A stretch of 64,000 bases of DNA from Neoceratodus forsteri (GCA_016271365.2 CM028132.1:1184683001-1184747000), one strand, 5' to 3'. Positions 30,737-41,980 are shown, numbered from the stretch's first letter. Notes: generated by a model not told the origin, from the sequence alone. Numbers and translations are program-made.

Positions 30737-33400
30737 TCATATCACCTCTCTCCTCCTTTGCTCTAGGGTATACATATCGAGTTCTGTTAATCTCTCCTCG
30801 TATGTTTTCTGATGCAGTTCCTGCACCATTTTGGTTGCCCTTCTCTGAACTGCCTCAATTTGGTTACTGCCCTTGTGAAGGTGTGGCCTCCAGTACTGCA
30901 CGCAGTACTCCAGATGGGGCCTAACCAGTGTCTTGTAAAGAGGGATTATTACCTCCCTCTTACAACTTATGATACCCCTACTAATACACACCCCAACATC
31001 CCCCTAGCCTTACCTGCTGCTTTAGTGGTCTGTTTGGATGATTTCAGGTCATCTGTGATGATGATGCCCAAGTCTCTTTCTTCCCTTGTGACTGCCAGCA
31101 ACTCCCCTCTCAACCTATAGGTGGCTTCAGGAGTTCTCTTCCCTATGTGCATGATCTTGCACTTCTTTACGTTCCCAGTTGCCACTCTTCTGACCATTCT
31201 GCCAGTTTATCCAGATCTCTTCTCATTCTACCCACCCCATCTGGATCATCTACTCTGTTGTAGACCTTGGTGTCATCTGCAAACAGACAAACCTTACCCT
31301 CCAGTCCATCTGCAATGTCACTTGATGAAGATATTGAATAGGACTGGCCCCAGGATTGATCCCTGAGGCACCCCACTTGTGACTTGCATCTCTTCTGACT
31401 GTATAACATTAACATTTACCATCACTCTCTGTTTTCTGCCCATCAACCAGTTTGCCATCCAGTTGACCAACTTCTGACCCACCCCGTGCCTACCCAGCTT
31501 ATTAATCAATCTTCTATGTGGAACCGTATCGAAAGCTTTGCTGAAGTCTAGGTAGGCAACATCAACTGCTCCCCCTTGATCCACCACTGTGGTTACCCAG
31601 TCAAAGAAATCTATGAGATTAGTTTGACAGGACCTTCCTGTTGTAAACCCATGCTGTCTTGGATCCCGTGCTCCTATGGATTCCAGGTGTTGCACTATCC
31701 TTTCCTTATGGAGTGTCTCTATAATCTTGCCCACTACTGAGGTAAGACTGACTGGTCTATAGTTCCCTGCCTCCTCCCTGCTATCACTCTTGTGGAGAGG
31801 ATTCACATGTGCCCTTTTCCAGTCTTCTGGGACCTCTCCTGTGCTCAGAGACTCACTAAACCGTTCTGATAATGGCTCTGCTAGCTCCACCCTTAGCTCC
31901 CTTGAGTACCCTGGGATGTACGCCATCAGGTCCCATTGCCTTGTCCAACCTGAGCTTCTCAAGCTCTTGTAGGACCCTTTCTTTTGTGAAAGGACTAGTG
32001 CACCCCCCCCCCCAGGTCCATGGTGCTGAGCTGTGGGCCCTGCCTTACCTTCTCCTCAGTAAATACTGAGCAGAAGTATCTATTTAAGATAGATGCTTTT
32101 ACATGGTCCTCCTCCTCACATGCCCCCTTATCCCCTTTGATCTTAACAATACCCCCTCTGGACTTTTGCCTTTCACCAATGTATCTATAGAAAGTCTTGT
32201 CACCTTCTTTTACTGTTCGTGCTAGTGTTTCCTTGGTTTGGGCCTGTGCCTGCCTTACTGCCTTCCCTGCTTCCCTTAGGGAAGTTTGGTATGCCTCCCT
32301 ATCTTCATCCCACTGCGTTCCCTTATATTTCCTGAAGGCCAGCCTTTTGGCTCTGACCTTTTCTGCTACAGTTTTTGAGAACCAAAGTGGTTTCCTCCTT
32401 CTTTTGCAATTCCTTTTTTCTCTAACACAATGGGATGTTGCTTCAAGTATTGCATCCTTCATACTTGCCTACTTTGCCTGTACCCCCTCACCTGTATTTC
32501 TTCTTGCCAGGGGTAGCTTAACTCTGTTGGCCATCTTATCACAGTCAGCTCCCTCTGAAGTCCCATGTTTTTGCCTTGGAATGGGATGATTTAGTTCTAA
32601 AGGCCAAATTGAACCATGCCATCTGATGGTCACTGGCTCCCAGGTGACCTTCTACCTGGAGAGATGTGATCATTTCCCTGTTAGTCAGTACTAGATCTAG
32701 GATAACCCTGTCTCTTGTGGGTTGTTGTACCAGTTGTTTGAGGCCCTTCCCCTGCAGGGAATCCACTATGTGTCTAGTTCTGGCAGATGTTCCTGCTGGC
32801 ATTGACCAATCTGTATCTGGCATGTTGAAGTCTCCCATTATCAGAACCTCCTCGTTAGCTGTCATGTTTTGCATATCTTCTAACAGTAATGTCTCTATGT
32901 CCTCCCTCTGGTCCGGAGGCCTGTAGACAACCCCAGTTCGTGTGGCTGTCCCATTTCCTGTTTCCAGGGTGACCCACAGTTCTTCTGGCTCTTTATGTGT
33001 ATTCCGAATTTCTGTAGCTTTGATATTTTTATTGACATAAAGGGCCCCCCTTTTTGCACCTCGGTCTCTTCTGAACAGTACACAGCCGGGTACTGAAGTC
33101 TCCCAAGTGTGGTTACTGGTGAACCATGTTTCGCTAAAGGCTACTATGTCCAGTTCAGCCTCTGTCATTATTGCCTACAGGTCTGGGATCTTGTTTCCCA
33201 GACTGTGAACATTTGTGTACATGATTTTCCACTGGCCAGATTTTGGTGTGCTTGTTTGGGCGAGGTCTGGCGTTTCCCCTGTGTGTCGTATGGGGAGCCG
33301 GACCTTTTTCCTTATCTGGTGATGCAAATTAACTACAAATATGCTGAACTCCTGCTTGATCACTAGCTGAGGTGGGAAGGGGTGTTTTTCCCCAATCGAC
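30737..33400 (-). pseudogene. CR1-5 ORF2, broken but with intact motifs
   Basis: Endonuclease ORF at 33,168-32,545 (207 codons) has DIVAFSETWFTSNH, GVVYRPPDQRED, VLIMGDFNMPDTDW, VILDLVLTNREM and GASDHQMAWFN, so all APE-type blocks are present; GNKIPDL lies upstream near 33,190. RT ORF at 31,962-31,318 has GNYRPVSLTSVVGKIIETL, AVDVAYLDFSKAFDTVPHRR and GVPQGSILGPVLFN; CLFADDTKVYN (catalytic FADD) is in the next frame at 31,415-31,167. The C-terminal block at 30,991-30,737 has HLEYCVQYWRPHL. Frameshifts near 31,330, 31,990 and 32,480 break the protein. Confidence 0.92.
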
Positions 33401-33429
33401 ATATTGGGTGCTGCACCCTCTCCCATATG

Positions 33430-34200
33430 CTAGTTTAAATATTCTGCAAAGACATCAAACTTCTGCCCCAATGCACTGACTCCCTCCTTAGTCAGATGCA
33501 GACCATCAAATTTAAAGAACCTTCGCTCCCCAAACTGTTGCCAGTTACCTACAAATTTGTGTCCTTTCTCCTGGCACCAGCCCTAGAGCCACATGTTTAG
33601 CTCCCCCTATCTCCCCTTTTCTGACCTTCTGCCCATCTGCCCCCCCTCCCAGACTGGCAGGATCTCAGAGAAGGAGATGCCTGACGAAATGGATGATAGT
33701 TTGTCACCCAGCCTGGTCAGGTGTCCCTTGGTCTGCACAACTGACCGGCTGGCGAGATCATTAGTCCCTATGTGTACCAGGATGTCGATGTTTTCTCCTG
33801 CTTCCTGTACAATTTTAGCAATGTGGTCAGTGTCTCACCACGCTGATGTACCTGGGAGACATCTGACCATTACCCCTGGCTGGAGATAGGTATGAACTGC
33901 CCGAATCATGGAGTCTCTTATGATCAGAAGTTTTTTGGATTTCCTTTTTGCATTTTTTGTTTTGGTTCCTGTTTTGGGCAAGTTTTGTTGTGCTAGCTCC
34001 TGTACTGCAGTGTCCTGCTCTGCAGTATCCTCTGCCCCTTTGTTTGATTTTGGAGATAGAGGCAGATACCGGTTTGTAGTTTTAATATGGTTTGTGGAGG
34101 TGATATGTTGGAGAGCACCGAGTGATGGGGCACCCTATTTGTCCCTCCTAATCACCTGCCAACCTCCTGGACCAACTACCTTCTGCGGTTAAGGTGCTAC
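33430..34200 (-). pseudogene. CR1-5 ORF1 with SGNH esterase domain, broken
   Basis: Minus-strand reading from about 34,000: a basic stretch then LLIIRDSMIRAVHTYLQPG (block I; the usual GDS is RDS because the Gly codon reads AGA), IDILVHIGTNDLASRSVVQ (block III GxND), GISFSEILPVWEGG, GWCQEKGHKFVGNW and KFDGLHLTKEGVSALGQKFD (block V, DGLH intact). All SGNH landmarks except the glycine are visible. Stops near 33,835 and 33,600 break the frame. Enzymatic role in CR1 is unproven; a membrane or lipid role has been proposed for such domains. Confidence 0.82.
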
Positions 34201-34203
34201 TGT

Positions 34204-34243
34204 TGGATGTTGGGGAAATTGCAATGGATGTTGGGGAAATGGC
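34204..34243. repeat. Short tandem duplication, about 20 bp x 2, in CR1-5 ORF1
   Basis: TGGATGTTGGGGAAAT occurs twice in succession (34,204 and 34,224). It is a local slip in the CR1-5 leader or N-terminal ORF1. Confidence 0.7.
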
Positions 34244-34977
34244 AGGCGGTTCTTATAATATATTTCCTCCCGAATATGTGATTTGAGGCGCGCAATCTCT
34301 GCCCATGCTGCTGGAGCTGAGCCCTTAGATTTCCAATGGCCCACCATGTAGGACAGTGTCCTAAATCCTCTATAACTGCGCTTTAGAAAAGTGTCCCACA
34401 GTACCTACAGTTAATAATGTCCATTCCAGATAAGTTGCTGGGTTTATAACCTGGTCAGAGTAATTAGGAGGAGGAAATTGAAAGCAAAAGTTTGATTTTG
34501 TGTTTTGTTTGTTTTAGTATAACTTGTTATAACAAGTTAAATTACTTGTGCCCCTGTAAATGAGGTCACTGTGTGGATGCCCCTCTGATCCGCCCCTTCC
34601 TGCTTTGCTACAGAAACTGTCACAACTGTGCTACCCTATAAAAGGAGTGTAGTGTGTGCTGGATGGGGATGGGGGTGGGTGGCTGGGCCCTTCCCCTGCC
34701 GAAAAGGAAGAACCACGGACCAAAGAAACAAGGAGGTAAAAGCAGAAACAATCAGTCAGCAACAAATGCAGTACCCTGAAAGCTTAGCCTAATGATAGAT
34801 AACACTGTAAAGCCTGTAAAGCACCACCTATAACAATTTCACAGAAGATATACCCTGTAAGAAACACTTTGCTGCAGAGAAAAAAAAGGCAGTAACAGAA
34901 GATATACCTTGCAAAATACAATTTGAATCAGAAGATTGCAGCAGTAATCTGTAAGCACACAGCTGTAGGCACACCCT

Positions 34978-35160
34978 GTAATAATAATAAAGTTTATTTA
35001 TAAAGTGCCTTTCCGTTATCAAGGCGCCTTACAAAATAGGACAATACAAATCAGGCATAAAATTCAATATAAAACACAGATAAAACTACATTATAATCCA
35101 CAATTTCAGTGCAATCAATGCTGCAAGAAAGCCATTTGAAAAAAATGGGTTTTTAAATAA
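34978..35160 (-). mobile_element. 5'-truncated L2 fragment nested in CR1-5 leader
   Basis: Begins TAATAATAATAAAGTTTATT, then AAAGTGCCTTTCCGTTATCA and AAGGCGCCTTACAAAATAGG, and ends GCCATTTGAAAAAAATGGGT. The layout (microsatellite, hairpin of GCGC type, then GCCATTTGAAA-GGTTTTTAA) matches the 3' end of the L2 at 26,404-26,570. Diverged, so a different subfamily or an older copy. Confidence 0.72.
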
Positions 35161-35404
35161 TGAAGCAGAAGGTATACCCAGCAACAATATGAATCCGAGA
35201 AAAATAAAGCAATAAAACGTTAGCAACAAACAGTAACAATCCCTGTGAATACAAAAGAAAATAATAACACACAGTAAATCTAACTAGCCAAAAGAAACCT
35301 TAATCCTTTTCCTTGCTCTGGTAAGGTTCTTTGCTCTGTCCTTACAAGCAACCTAGAAGAAAATAGCTCAGGTGAAGCTAGGTGCCTTTGCCAGCAAACC
35401 TAGA

Positions 35405-36577
35405 CTGGAAGGCATACAGAACTGCCCATATTTCTCCAACATTTCTATGGAGGCGGGTCTCCCACTGGGACCAGATCCCCTGAGTCTGGTAAGGGCCTAG
35501 GTGCATTCCCCAACCCAGACTCGAAGTATCCAAGGTGAGGAGTGGGGATAAGAAAGGGGACCCTTTTTAAGAAATTGTATGGGTCCATCCACCACTGAAG
35601 CACCTTGTGTACTGGGGAGGAGACAAGGACCAGCTGATCCAGATCGCTGGAGCACTGATTCCACTGGACCCCGAGGGTCCACTGCGGGATCCTCATATGC
35701 AATCTGGCCAAAAGGATCGCAACAGTCACTGCGGCCATTAAGCAGCCTCAAGAACTTCCTGTCTGGGACATACCAGCACTGAGCCACAGCCTGGGCCTGA
35801 GCTATGAGACAGTCCACCCTGTCTTGAGCTAGGAAGGCCTTGCCTTGAGTAGAACTGCCCACATGTACTGCAACCGCTGGGACGGGGTCAGCACAGACTT
35901 GGGCAAATTGACAGTGATGACCAAGGACTAGAACTGCAGTGTACGTTCTAGAGTCAGCAACAGTAGTTCACTGGACTGGGATTTCAGTAACCAGTTATCC
36001 AAGTATGGGAACACATAAAGGCCTTTGCATCAGAAGGCTGATGCTACAGATGCTAAGCACTTGGTAAATACCCATGGCACAGAGGATAAGCCTAAAGGCA
36101 ACACCCTGAACCAGTAATGCTCCCCTTGGAAGAGGAACCATAGGTACCACCTGTGGAAGGGGGGGGGGGGGGGGACGACAAACCATGATATGCAGACAGG
36201 CATCCTGCATGTCCAGGAAGCACAGCCAGTTGCCCTGCTTCAGCAGAGGAAAAAGGCCGTGTAGAGTTGCTATCCAGAACTTTCTGTATTGGATGTAAAG
36301 ATTCAGCTCCTTGAGGTCTAAAATGGGCCTCAAGTCCCCAGTTCTTTGGGGAACCAAGAAGAACAGGGAATAGAACCCTTTGTTCCTTTGCCACCTGGGC
36401 ACTGGCTCTATGGCCTTTTTGCACAGCAAAGTGAACACCTCCTGCAGCACCACTGTGTGGTTCGGATGATAAGAGGTGGGAACTGGTGCAACATCTGGAG
36501 GCTGTTCTAGAAGTTCTACAGCATGGTCCTTTTTGATTATCTACAGGATCCAAGTATCTGTGGTAATGGTTCGTCAC
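35405..36577 (-). pseudogene. DIRS-B RT and start of RNase H, broken
   Basis: RT fingers and palm: FTLLCKKAIEPVPRWQRNKG, FFLVPQRTGDLRPILDLKEL, NWLCFLDMQDACLHIMV (36,453-36,100). A G-tract at 36,159-36,173 disrupts the palm. The active site, read at 36,005-35,991, is YLDNW. RNase H follows: LVSSPVHKVLQWWMDP, then LGNAPRPLPDSGDLVPVGDP and AVLYAFQS up to the CR1-5 junction at 35,405. Aligns with DIRS-A throughout. Confidence 0.87.
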
Positions 36578-36671
36578 TGGGACAGATGGAGGGAGAACCG
36601 ACCTCTGACCACCACCTCCTGACTTGAAACAAAAGGAAGGGGGTCTGGCAAGAAGTCAAGCTGAGGCAGAA

Positions 36672-38706
36672 TCAGGGCCATCCCTCCTTCCCTGGAGGGC
36701 TTAACAGAGGGACCAGTGGTGAAAGAGGGGGCAGGGTAGGCAAAGTTAGTCCTGCACTTGCCCTTGAGCTTGGTTCCAGAGCAGACTTGTGAGAAACCTT
36801 ACGAAAGAAGGGCCTCGGCCTGCTCCTAGGCTGGGTATGATAAAAGAAGTGGACAGACCTAACAGCCCTGCCAGAGGCCTGCAGGTCATTAATTATATCC
36901 TGCATATCAGGACCAAAAAGTTTGTAACCCACAAAAGGTGCATTCAACACCTTCTGCTGGACTTCAGCAGTGAAGCCAGAGACTCTAAGCTAGGAGTGCC
37001 TTCTAAGGCAAATGCTAGTGGCAGCTGTCCTGGGTGTAGTATCAGCTATATCATAGGTGGCTCTGAGGAGATGCTTGCTAACATCTTCTGAGGCCTGGAG
37101 AATTTTGAGAAGCTCCTGTCTCTGGGAATCCTCAGGAAGGGCCTAAGCAACAGTCTTGCCCTTCCTCCAGAGAGTATTCTGGTACTTGGTCACATGAGAC
37201 AAGTAGTTGGCAATTCTAAGTCCCAAAGTGGCTGAGGCAAAAGTCCTCTTGCCCCAGATGTCAATCCTCCGAGATACCCGGTCGGGGAGGGAGCTAAGAT
37301 GTTTGGGCGCCTTGGACCTGTCATGAGCTGCCTTGATTAAAACTGAGTCAGTTTCTGGCTGGGCTGCATAGAAAGGCAACCCAGAGGGCACCTGGTAAAG
37401 TTTAATCAGCCTTTCTGGGCATGGCAGGTACCAAGCTTGGCCTACGCCAGGCAGCACTGGAAGCAGAGGAGTAACAACTCTGGGTGCAGATTCTGGGATC
37501 TCCAAGAAATCCACCAGGTTTCTGCTTGTGACGTCTGACATCCTCCTCCTCTGTCTGGAACCTCATAGTGGAGAAGAGCGGTTTCATTGTATTAAAGAAG
37601 GAGGGATCTTCCCGGGGGGGGTGGGGGAAGAGAACCTTGGGGTGCATTTCACAGAGTCCTCACTCCTGCAGGAGACAGTAGACCTGTCAGAGGAATCAAC
37701 CGCCACATATTCCTATCTTCCTCTTCATCAGGGAGAATGAGATTAGGGCGATATTCCTCCTCTATGTCAGCCTGTTCTGCAGGAGGGACTGATGGCTGGA
37801 GTACTGACAGCTCTCTAGAGGGCACGGGGCGGATAGCTCGAACTAGCGTTGACACCAAAGCAGCACGCGATAGAAAGGGTGACGAAGGTCCAGGCTGTGG
37901 AACAAGCTGTTGGATGACAGCCGAGGTTAAAGAAGTGAAAACCGCATTAAGGTCAACGGCAGGGTAAGGAAACACCGGCAATACTGGTATTGACAGAGAA
38001 GGCAAACAGCCTGGCTCTGATGAACCACCACTAGCCACAGTAAAGGCGGTGGGGCACAGCACCTGTGGACCTAGTGGTTCAAGAAGTCGCGATGGTGGGG
38101 CTGGGGCCGATGGCCTATTCACAGCCCTAAGAATGCTGGGAGAACTTTCCACCATAGGGGGCCTGACAGGAACAAAGACCAGCACGGAGAGAGGTGTTGA
38201 AGCCGAAGTGTTCGACGGTGCGATCCCAGGAGAAAAGGAGGAAGAATCCAATGGGAACTAGGATTGGTGTTGGGGGGGGGTGGAACGGTCCTTAGGCCAG
38301 TCCTTATGCTGGTGAGAATGTTTCTCTGAGGTCTTGTCCTGGTTCTTAGCGGCCTGAGAGCCCAAAAAGGATGCCAGTGACTGGGAGCCCCAGAAGACCC
38401 CTGCTCTCCGTTGGCTGCCTGTTGCTCCAGGAGGAACTTCTGCAGGACTTTCTTGCAGGGCTGCTAAGTGGGGAGGCTGAACTTCAGGCAAAGCTCACAT
38501 GCAATAGTGTTGTGACCAGGCCTGAGACAGCAGACATGAAGTTTGTGGTCGTTAGTTGAAGAAATCTTCTTTCTGGAGTGGCAGCAACAGAAAAGGGCTG
38601 ACGAAGGAGTAGTTCTCGACACACAGAAACAAAAGGAATCACTTAAAGGGGAACAGTTAGCGTAACAGCCCCACACCAAAGTGTGAGCTGATCTCATGCA
38701 CTTCAT
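36672..38706 (-). pseudogene. DIRS-B gag, broken
   Basis: Order on minus strand: N-terminal Cys motif HVCCLRPGHNTIACELCLKF (about 38,560-38,470); a serine/proline/valine-rich linker (38,251-37,649, about 200 codons); gag core (37,541-37,143) with VSRRIDIWGKRTFASATLGL then RIANYLSHVTKYQNTLW; C-terminal part (36,950-36,672) with SRPRPFFRKVSHKS. The core matches DIRS-C gag (KKQYMAASLGLRQANYMAYV). Frame changes near 38,460, 37,640 and 37,000. Packaging role is by family analogy. Confidence 0.78.
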
Positions 38707-38728
38707 AAACCCCCACTTACTGTTGCTG

Positions 38729-39130
38729 CAGCATAGTAGAATGTATTAGGCTAATTTTGCTGACTTCTAAGATGCCATTTCGTGTAACCAGACATCCCAG
38801 AATCCCCTACAGCTGACATCAGAGGAGGGCTGAAGAGCTGAGAGATTCAGTAGCCTTCAATGGCCCGCAATATACATGTTAAAGATTTTGCAAGCTAAAA
38901 ATCAGATGTTTGCTGGTCCTGCTGTGCTCATGGGGCTTAGTACAGTCCTCTGTGACTGTACCTAGTCCCAGGAGAACAGCAGACCAGCAAACAGAAGTTA
39001 CAGCTCACAAAAAACTCTGACAGTCACTGCTGCAGCTCTCCTCTGATGTCAGCTGGAGGGGAGTCTGGCATTTCTGGTTGCAGGAAATGGCAGCTTACAA
39101 GTTAATGAAATTAGCCCGATACTGATTATT
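38729..39130. mobile_element. Long imperfect palindrome (fold-back MITE), about 400 bp
   Basis: Nearly the whole interval folds on itself around 38,958. Outer arms: CCCCTACAGCTGACATCAGA (from 38,814) against TCTGATGTCAGCTGGAGGGG (from 39,043). Inner arms: TGTTTGCTGGTCCTGCTGTG (from 38,908) against its counterpart AGAACAGCAGACCAGCAAAC (from 38,972). No ORF. It lies between the DIRS-B gag start and its right terminal repeat. Probably a non-autonomous DNA transposon; exact ends and target duplication not resolved. Confidence 0.82.
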
Positions 39131-39299
39131 GCAGTGTAATAAATTATAAATAAAAAAAAGCGTTTCTGCACCCAAAGGGCTAATTAGGATCCACCCCACA
39201 CTTGAGTGTGAGGCTCTTATTGTTTACAGTTCCCCTTATAAGTGATTTGAAGATAGTAAAAAAGAAAAGGCAAGTAAAATGTTGGCGGGCGACTGAGTG

Positions 39300-39520
39300 A
39301 TGAAGCTCCTGTGGAGTCTGTGTGCAAATGGTTGATGGCGGGGAAAGAACTGAGGAGGAAGCAGGGCTGCCCACGCTTATATAGGGCTGTGACGTCAGAG
39401 TCTGACATCAGCGTGGGTGGCCCCTGCTAGACTGCTGTAGAAAAGCTTCTGTGTGATCCTTGTGCCTGACAGCTAGGCTTCATAGGAATGACCCGATGAC
39501 AGAGATATCCCCGAAGATCT
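39300..39520. repeat. DIRS-B right inverted terminal repeat with TATA box and CRE-like site
   Basis: GGGGAAAGAACTGAGGAGGA, CTTATATAGG (39,376-39,385), TGACGTCA (39,390-39,397), then GACAGAGATATCCCCGAAGA at the outer end. It is the reverse complement of 24,445-24,640. As the 5' end of a minus-strand element it would carry the promoter. Confidence 0.85.
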
Positions 39521-39880
39521 ATAAATACCTTATGGTGCAAGTAAGGTGCAGGAGGGGAGTATTTTTCAGGGGAAAAGCTGTAGGAGAACAAGGGAACATG
39601 CAATGAAGCTGGAAGGTGGTAAATCTAAGATACTTCACTGAAACGATGGATACCTGAAACAGGCTTCCAGCAGAGGTGGTGGGGGCGAAAACAGTGGTGG
39701 ATTTCAAGAATGCATGGGCTAGGCACAACAAAATTTTAGTGGAAAGGCAGCGGGGGCCGAGATCAAGAAGGTTTTATTCAGGGACAGTATATGCAGGAGT
39801 GAACATGGGCAGACTGGGTGGGCCTAACAATTCTTATCTACTGTCAAATTCCATGTTTCTATGTGGATTCCCACTGGCAA
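39521..39880 (+). mobile_element. CR1-2, 3' portion, after the DIRS stack
   Basis: Resumes CR1 C-terminal coding and 3' UTR: AAATACCTTATGG, then GAACAAGGGAACATGCAATG, GCTTCCAGCAGAGGTGGTGG, TCAAGAATGCATGGGCTAGG and GGCAGACTGGGTGGGCCTAA, ending in CCATGTTTCTATG (octamer tail). It matches the corresponding part of CR1-6 (54,600-54,937). Together with 10,243-12,987 it shows that CR1-2 was the landing site of the DIRS-A/B complex. Confidence 0.85.
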
Positions 39881-40027
39881 AACAGCGGGTGGAGTGGCTG
39901 ATGTGGTTGAGGGAACCTAAGATTACCTGGAGCAGGTAAAAAGAGGTGGCAGGGGACCAAAAAGATGTATAAAAAAAATTAAGATGAACCATCTACATGG
40001 AAAGGACTAAACTTTGATGGAAAAAAA

Positions 40028-40190
40028 TAACTACCCCATAGTAATGATGTTTCTTCTAGAATATGTATAAATGAGTCATACAAAATTGCATTATCTCAGC
40101 CCTGGGTTATTGCCCTGGAGATGGAACTTTGTAATTTTAGTTCAAACTCTGCAGTGTGGTCATGCTCCCCCTAGTGTTCTAATGGCAAAT
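40028..40190. repeat. Probable DIRS-D left terminal repeat
   Basis: GTAATGATGTTTCTTCTAGA (40,041) is inverted at 42,543-42,590 (probable ICR). TTCAAACTCTGCAGTGTGGT then CATGCTCCCC (40,142-40,171) is the exact reverse complement of a stretch at 60,545-60,575. So this is the left arm of an inverted-repeat pair spanning some 20 kb. Similarity of the tip to DIRS-C (GTAATGTTGTTTCTTCTA) supports DIRS. Confidence 0.65.
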
Positions 40191-41980
40191 TTATTATTTT
40201 TTTAATTTTATTTATTGATATCTAGGATTACAATACCTTTGCGCAAAAACAGTTTATTTACAAAGGTTCCACATCTATGGGAAGGGTGACAACACACTCA
40301 AAGGTAAGACAGTTACATGGTTTCAGCAAATAACACAGATTTCAAGGATACAAGGATTCAAAATTACAAAGGATTCTAGTGGAGACAGCATTAAGACTAA
40401 GCCTATAAAAAGTGCTAAGGTAAGCCAAATTAGGTAGCTTAATGAAAAGAGCAGTGGTAGGATGGGAATAGCAAGAGGCTTACCAAACGGAGGAGGCAGC
40501 CTAGTAGCCCTTGTCATAGTAGGGGGAGATTAGAGAAGTGCTCAAGTGGGTAGTAGGATGAGGAAAAGGGTTGGTGCAGAGCGAGTGGGGGTGGTGGGGA
40601 GGGGTGGCAGAGGGTAGGGGAGGAGGAAACTGGGAAGCCGGGGCGCGGATACAGGCTTATTGATGTGACAACTAAATGCAACTGAGGCATTAAAGAGCAA
40701 TAAAGAGGGGAGGCCCAATCAGGAGAAACAGTCGCAGTTTCTGTTGCCCGTGAGATGATGCCGGAGTGACAGTTTCAAGGGGCCTAGCCTAGGGGCAGAC
40801 AGGATTTCTCTGTTCAGTGCATTATGCCACAGTGGAGCTCTGTAAGCAAATGACCTCTGTCCCAGGGTGGTCCGACATTTGGGAACATGGAAGGTTTGAT
40901 CTAAAGAACTTCGGGTATGCTGGGAGCTGCAGTGGGCAATGAAAAGCTGTTCAACACCAGGTGGTGTGAGACTGAGAAGCACCTTTTTACTCAACAAGCA
41001 GGTCTGGTATTGAATCCTACCATAGACTAGTAGCCATCCAGACTGCGCATACAGATCACAGGTGTGTGTTAGACGAGCTGTACCGGTGAGGAGTCTACAT
41101 GCTTTACTGAGCGCTGCAGATATCCTGCGGAAGGCAGTCGAGGAGGCTGAGCCGTAGATGACCAATCCGTAGTCAATAATAGAGGTGATGGAGCTGTGTA
41201 CTTCCAGTCTTAGGGCATCAGGCGTCAGGCTGTGCTTATGTCTGTGCAGTAATCCGATCCTAGTATTCACAGCTCTGGCAACATTGTCAACATGCTGGGC
41301 GAAGGATAGGGAGCTGTCAACTGTGATACCTAGATATTTAAACTGCTGGACCTGTTCAAGCAGGACTCCAGTGCAATTCCCGATGGTGAGTGACAGACTA
41401 GTGCTTGCTGCGAGCGCTGCTGAAAAACATCACTTTAATTTTGTTGTAGTTCAAGACCAGCTTATGGGTGCTGAACCACTCTTCAACTCACTTAAAATCA
41501 AGCTGCAGGTGATGTTCCAGGAGTTTAGGGTTGTGGTGACTGGTGTAAATGACAGTGTCATCTACACAGAGGAGTAATTTCTGGTGGCATGAACGAGGGA
41601 GGTTGTTTAAGAGCCCTGCAGCACACCACAGCGGAGTGGTTTACATTCAGAGATGACATTGGCAGTCCTCACTTGTTGAGAACAGTCCTCCACGTAACTT
41701 CTGAACCAGAGTAAAGCATCACTAGATAGACCAATGGAGGACATCTGATTGAGTAGCAGAGAGTGGTTAACAGTATCAAAGACTTCCGTTGGGTCGATGA
41801 AAGTCGCACCCACTAAGTTACCCTGATCAAGTGAAATGTGAATAAAGTCAGTGAGTTCCAAGAGTGCTGTGCCCTTGTCTGAATCCGTGCTGTTGCGGGC
41901 ACTGGATTTCATATTTTTCCAGATATTCCACTAATTGATCTGAAACTATGCGCTCCAGCGCTTTGGAGAAAGGAGGGAGG
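40191..41980 (-). mobile_element. LINE-X copy 1 (Jockey-superfamily type), RT part and 3' end
   Basis: Minus-strand frames: ALLELTDFIHISLDQGNLVG then DPTEVFDTVNHSLLLNQMSS and VISECKPLRCGVLQGS (41,912-41,607), RT palm blocks; the YxDD region near 41,560 is shifted. C-terminal ORF 41,270-40,719 (183 codons): NTRIGLLHRHKHSLTPDALR, SIIDYGLVIYGSASSTAFRR, TTLGQRSFAYRAPLWHNALN. The left end is T/A-rich, as a poly-A tail read in reverse. It is neither CR1 nor the L2 above; I cannot fix the clade. 5'-truncated at about 41,980. Confidence 0.75.

Larger units (their letters stand above)
30345..35410 (-). mobile_element. CR1-5: nearly full-length CR1-clade LINE, 6-bp target duplication
   Basis: Body 30,351-35,404 (5,054 bp, including a 0.18-kb L2 fragment at 34,978-35,160), flanked by CTGGAA at 30,345-30,350 and 35,405-35,410. 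Order on minus strand: about 1.2 kb of 5' leader, ORF1 with SGNH esterase (34,200-33,430), ORF2 (33,400-30,740), short 3' UTR. The 3' end reads CTGTTTCCATGTTTC, a decayed octamer tail. This is the most complete CR1 here and the best reference for the others. Confidence 0.93.
24445..39520 (-). mobile_element. DIRS-B: second DIRS element, split by L2 and CR1-5
   Basis: Minus-strand order: right repeat (39,300-39,520), gag (38,706-36,672), RT (36,577-35,445), RNase H in three pieces (35,445-35,405; 30,350-30,222; 26,403-26,160), recombinase (about 25,960-24,960), ICR (about 24,781-24,880), left repeat (24,445-24,640). The RNase H pieces join across L2 and CR1-5 when the duplicated CAGTA and CTGGAA are removed, showing this is one element about 6.2 kb long before insertions. 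Its outermost left tip is missing where DIRS-A abuts. Confidence 0.9.

Noticed and set aside
33430..34200. Host SGNH hydrolase gene
   Set aside because: It lies in frame order directly upstream of CR1 endonuclease and RT inside one duplication-bounded LINE.
36159..36173. G-tract as a G-quadruplex regulator
   Set aside because: A single homopolymer run inside decayed RT; more likely slippage.
37649..38251. 200-codon minus-strand ORF as a separate gene
   Set aside because: It is the low-complexity serine/proline linker of DIRS-B gag, placed between the Cys motif and the gag core.
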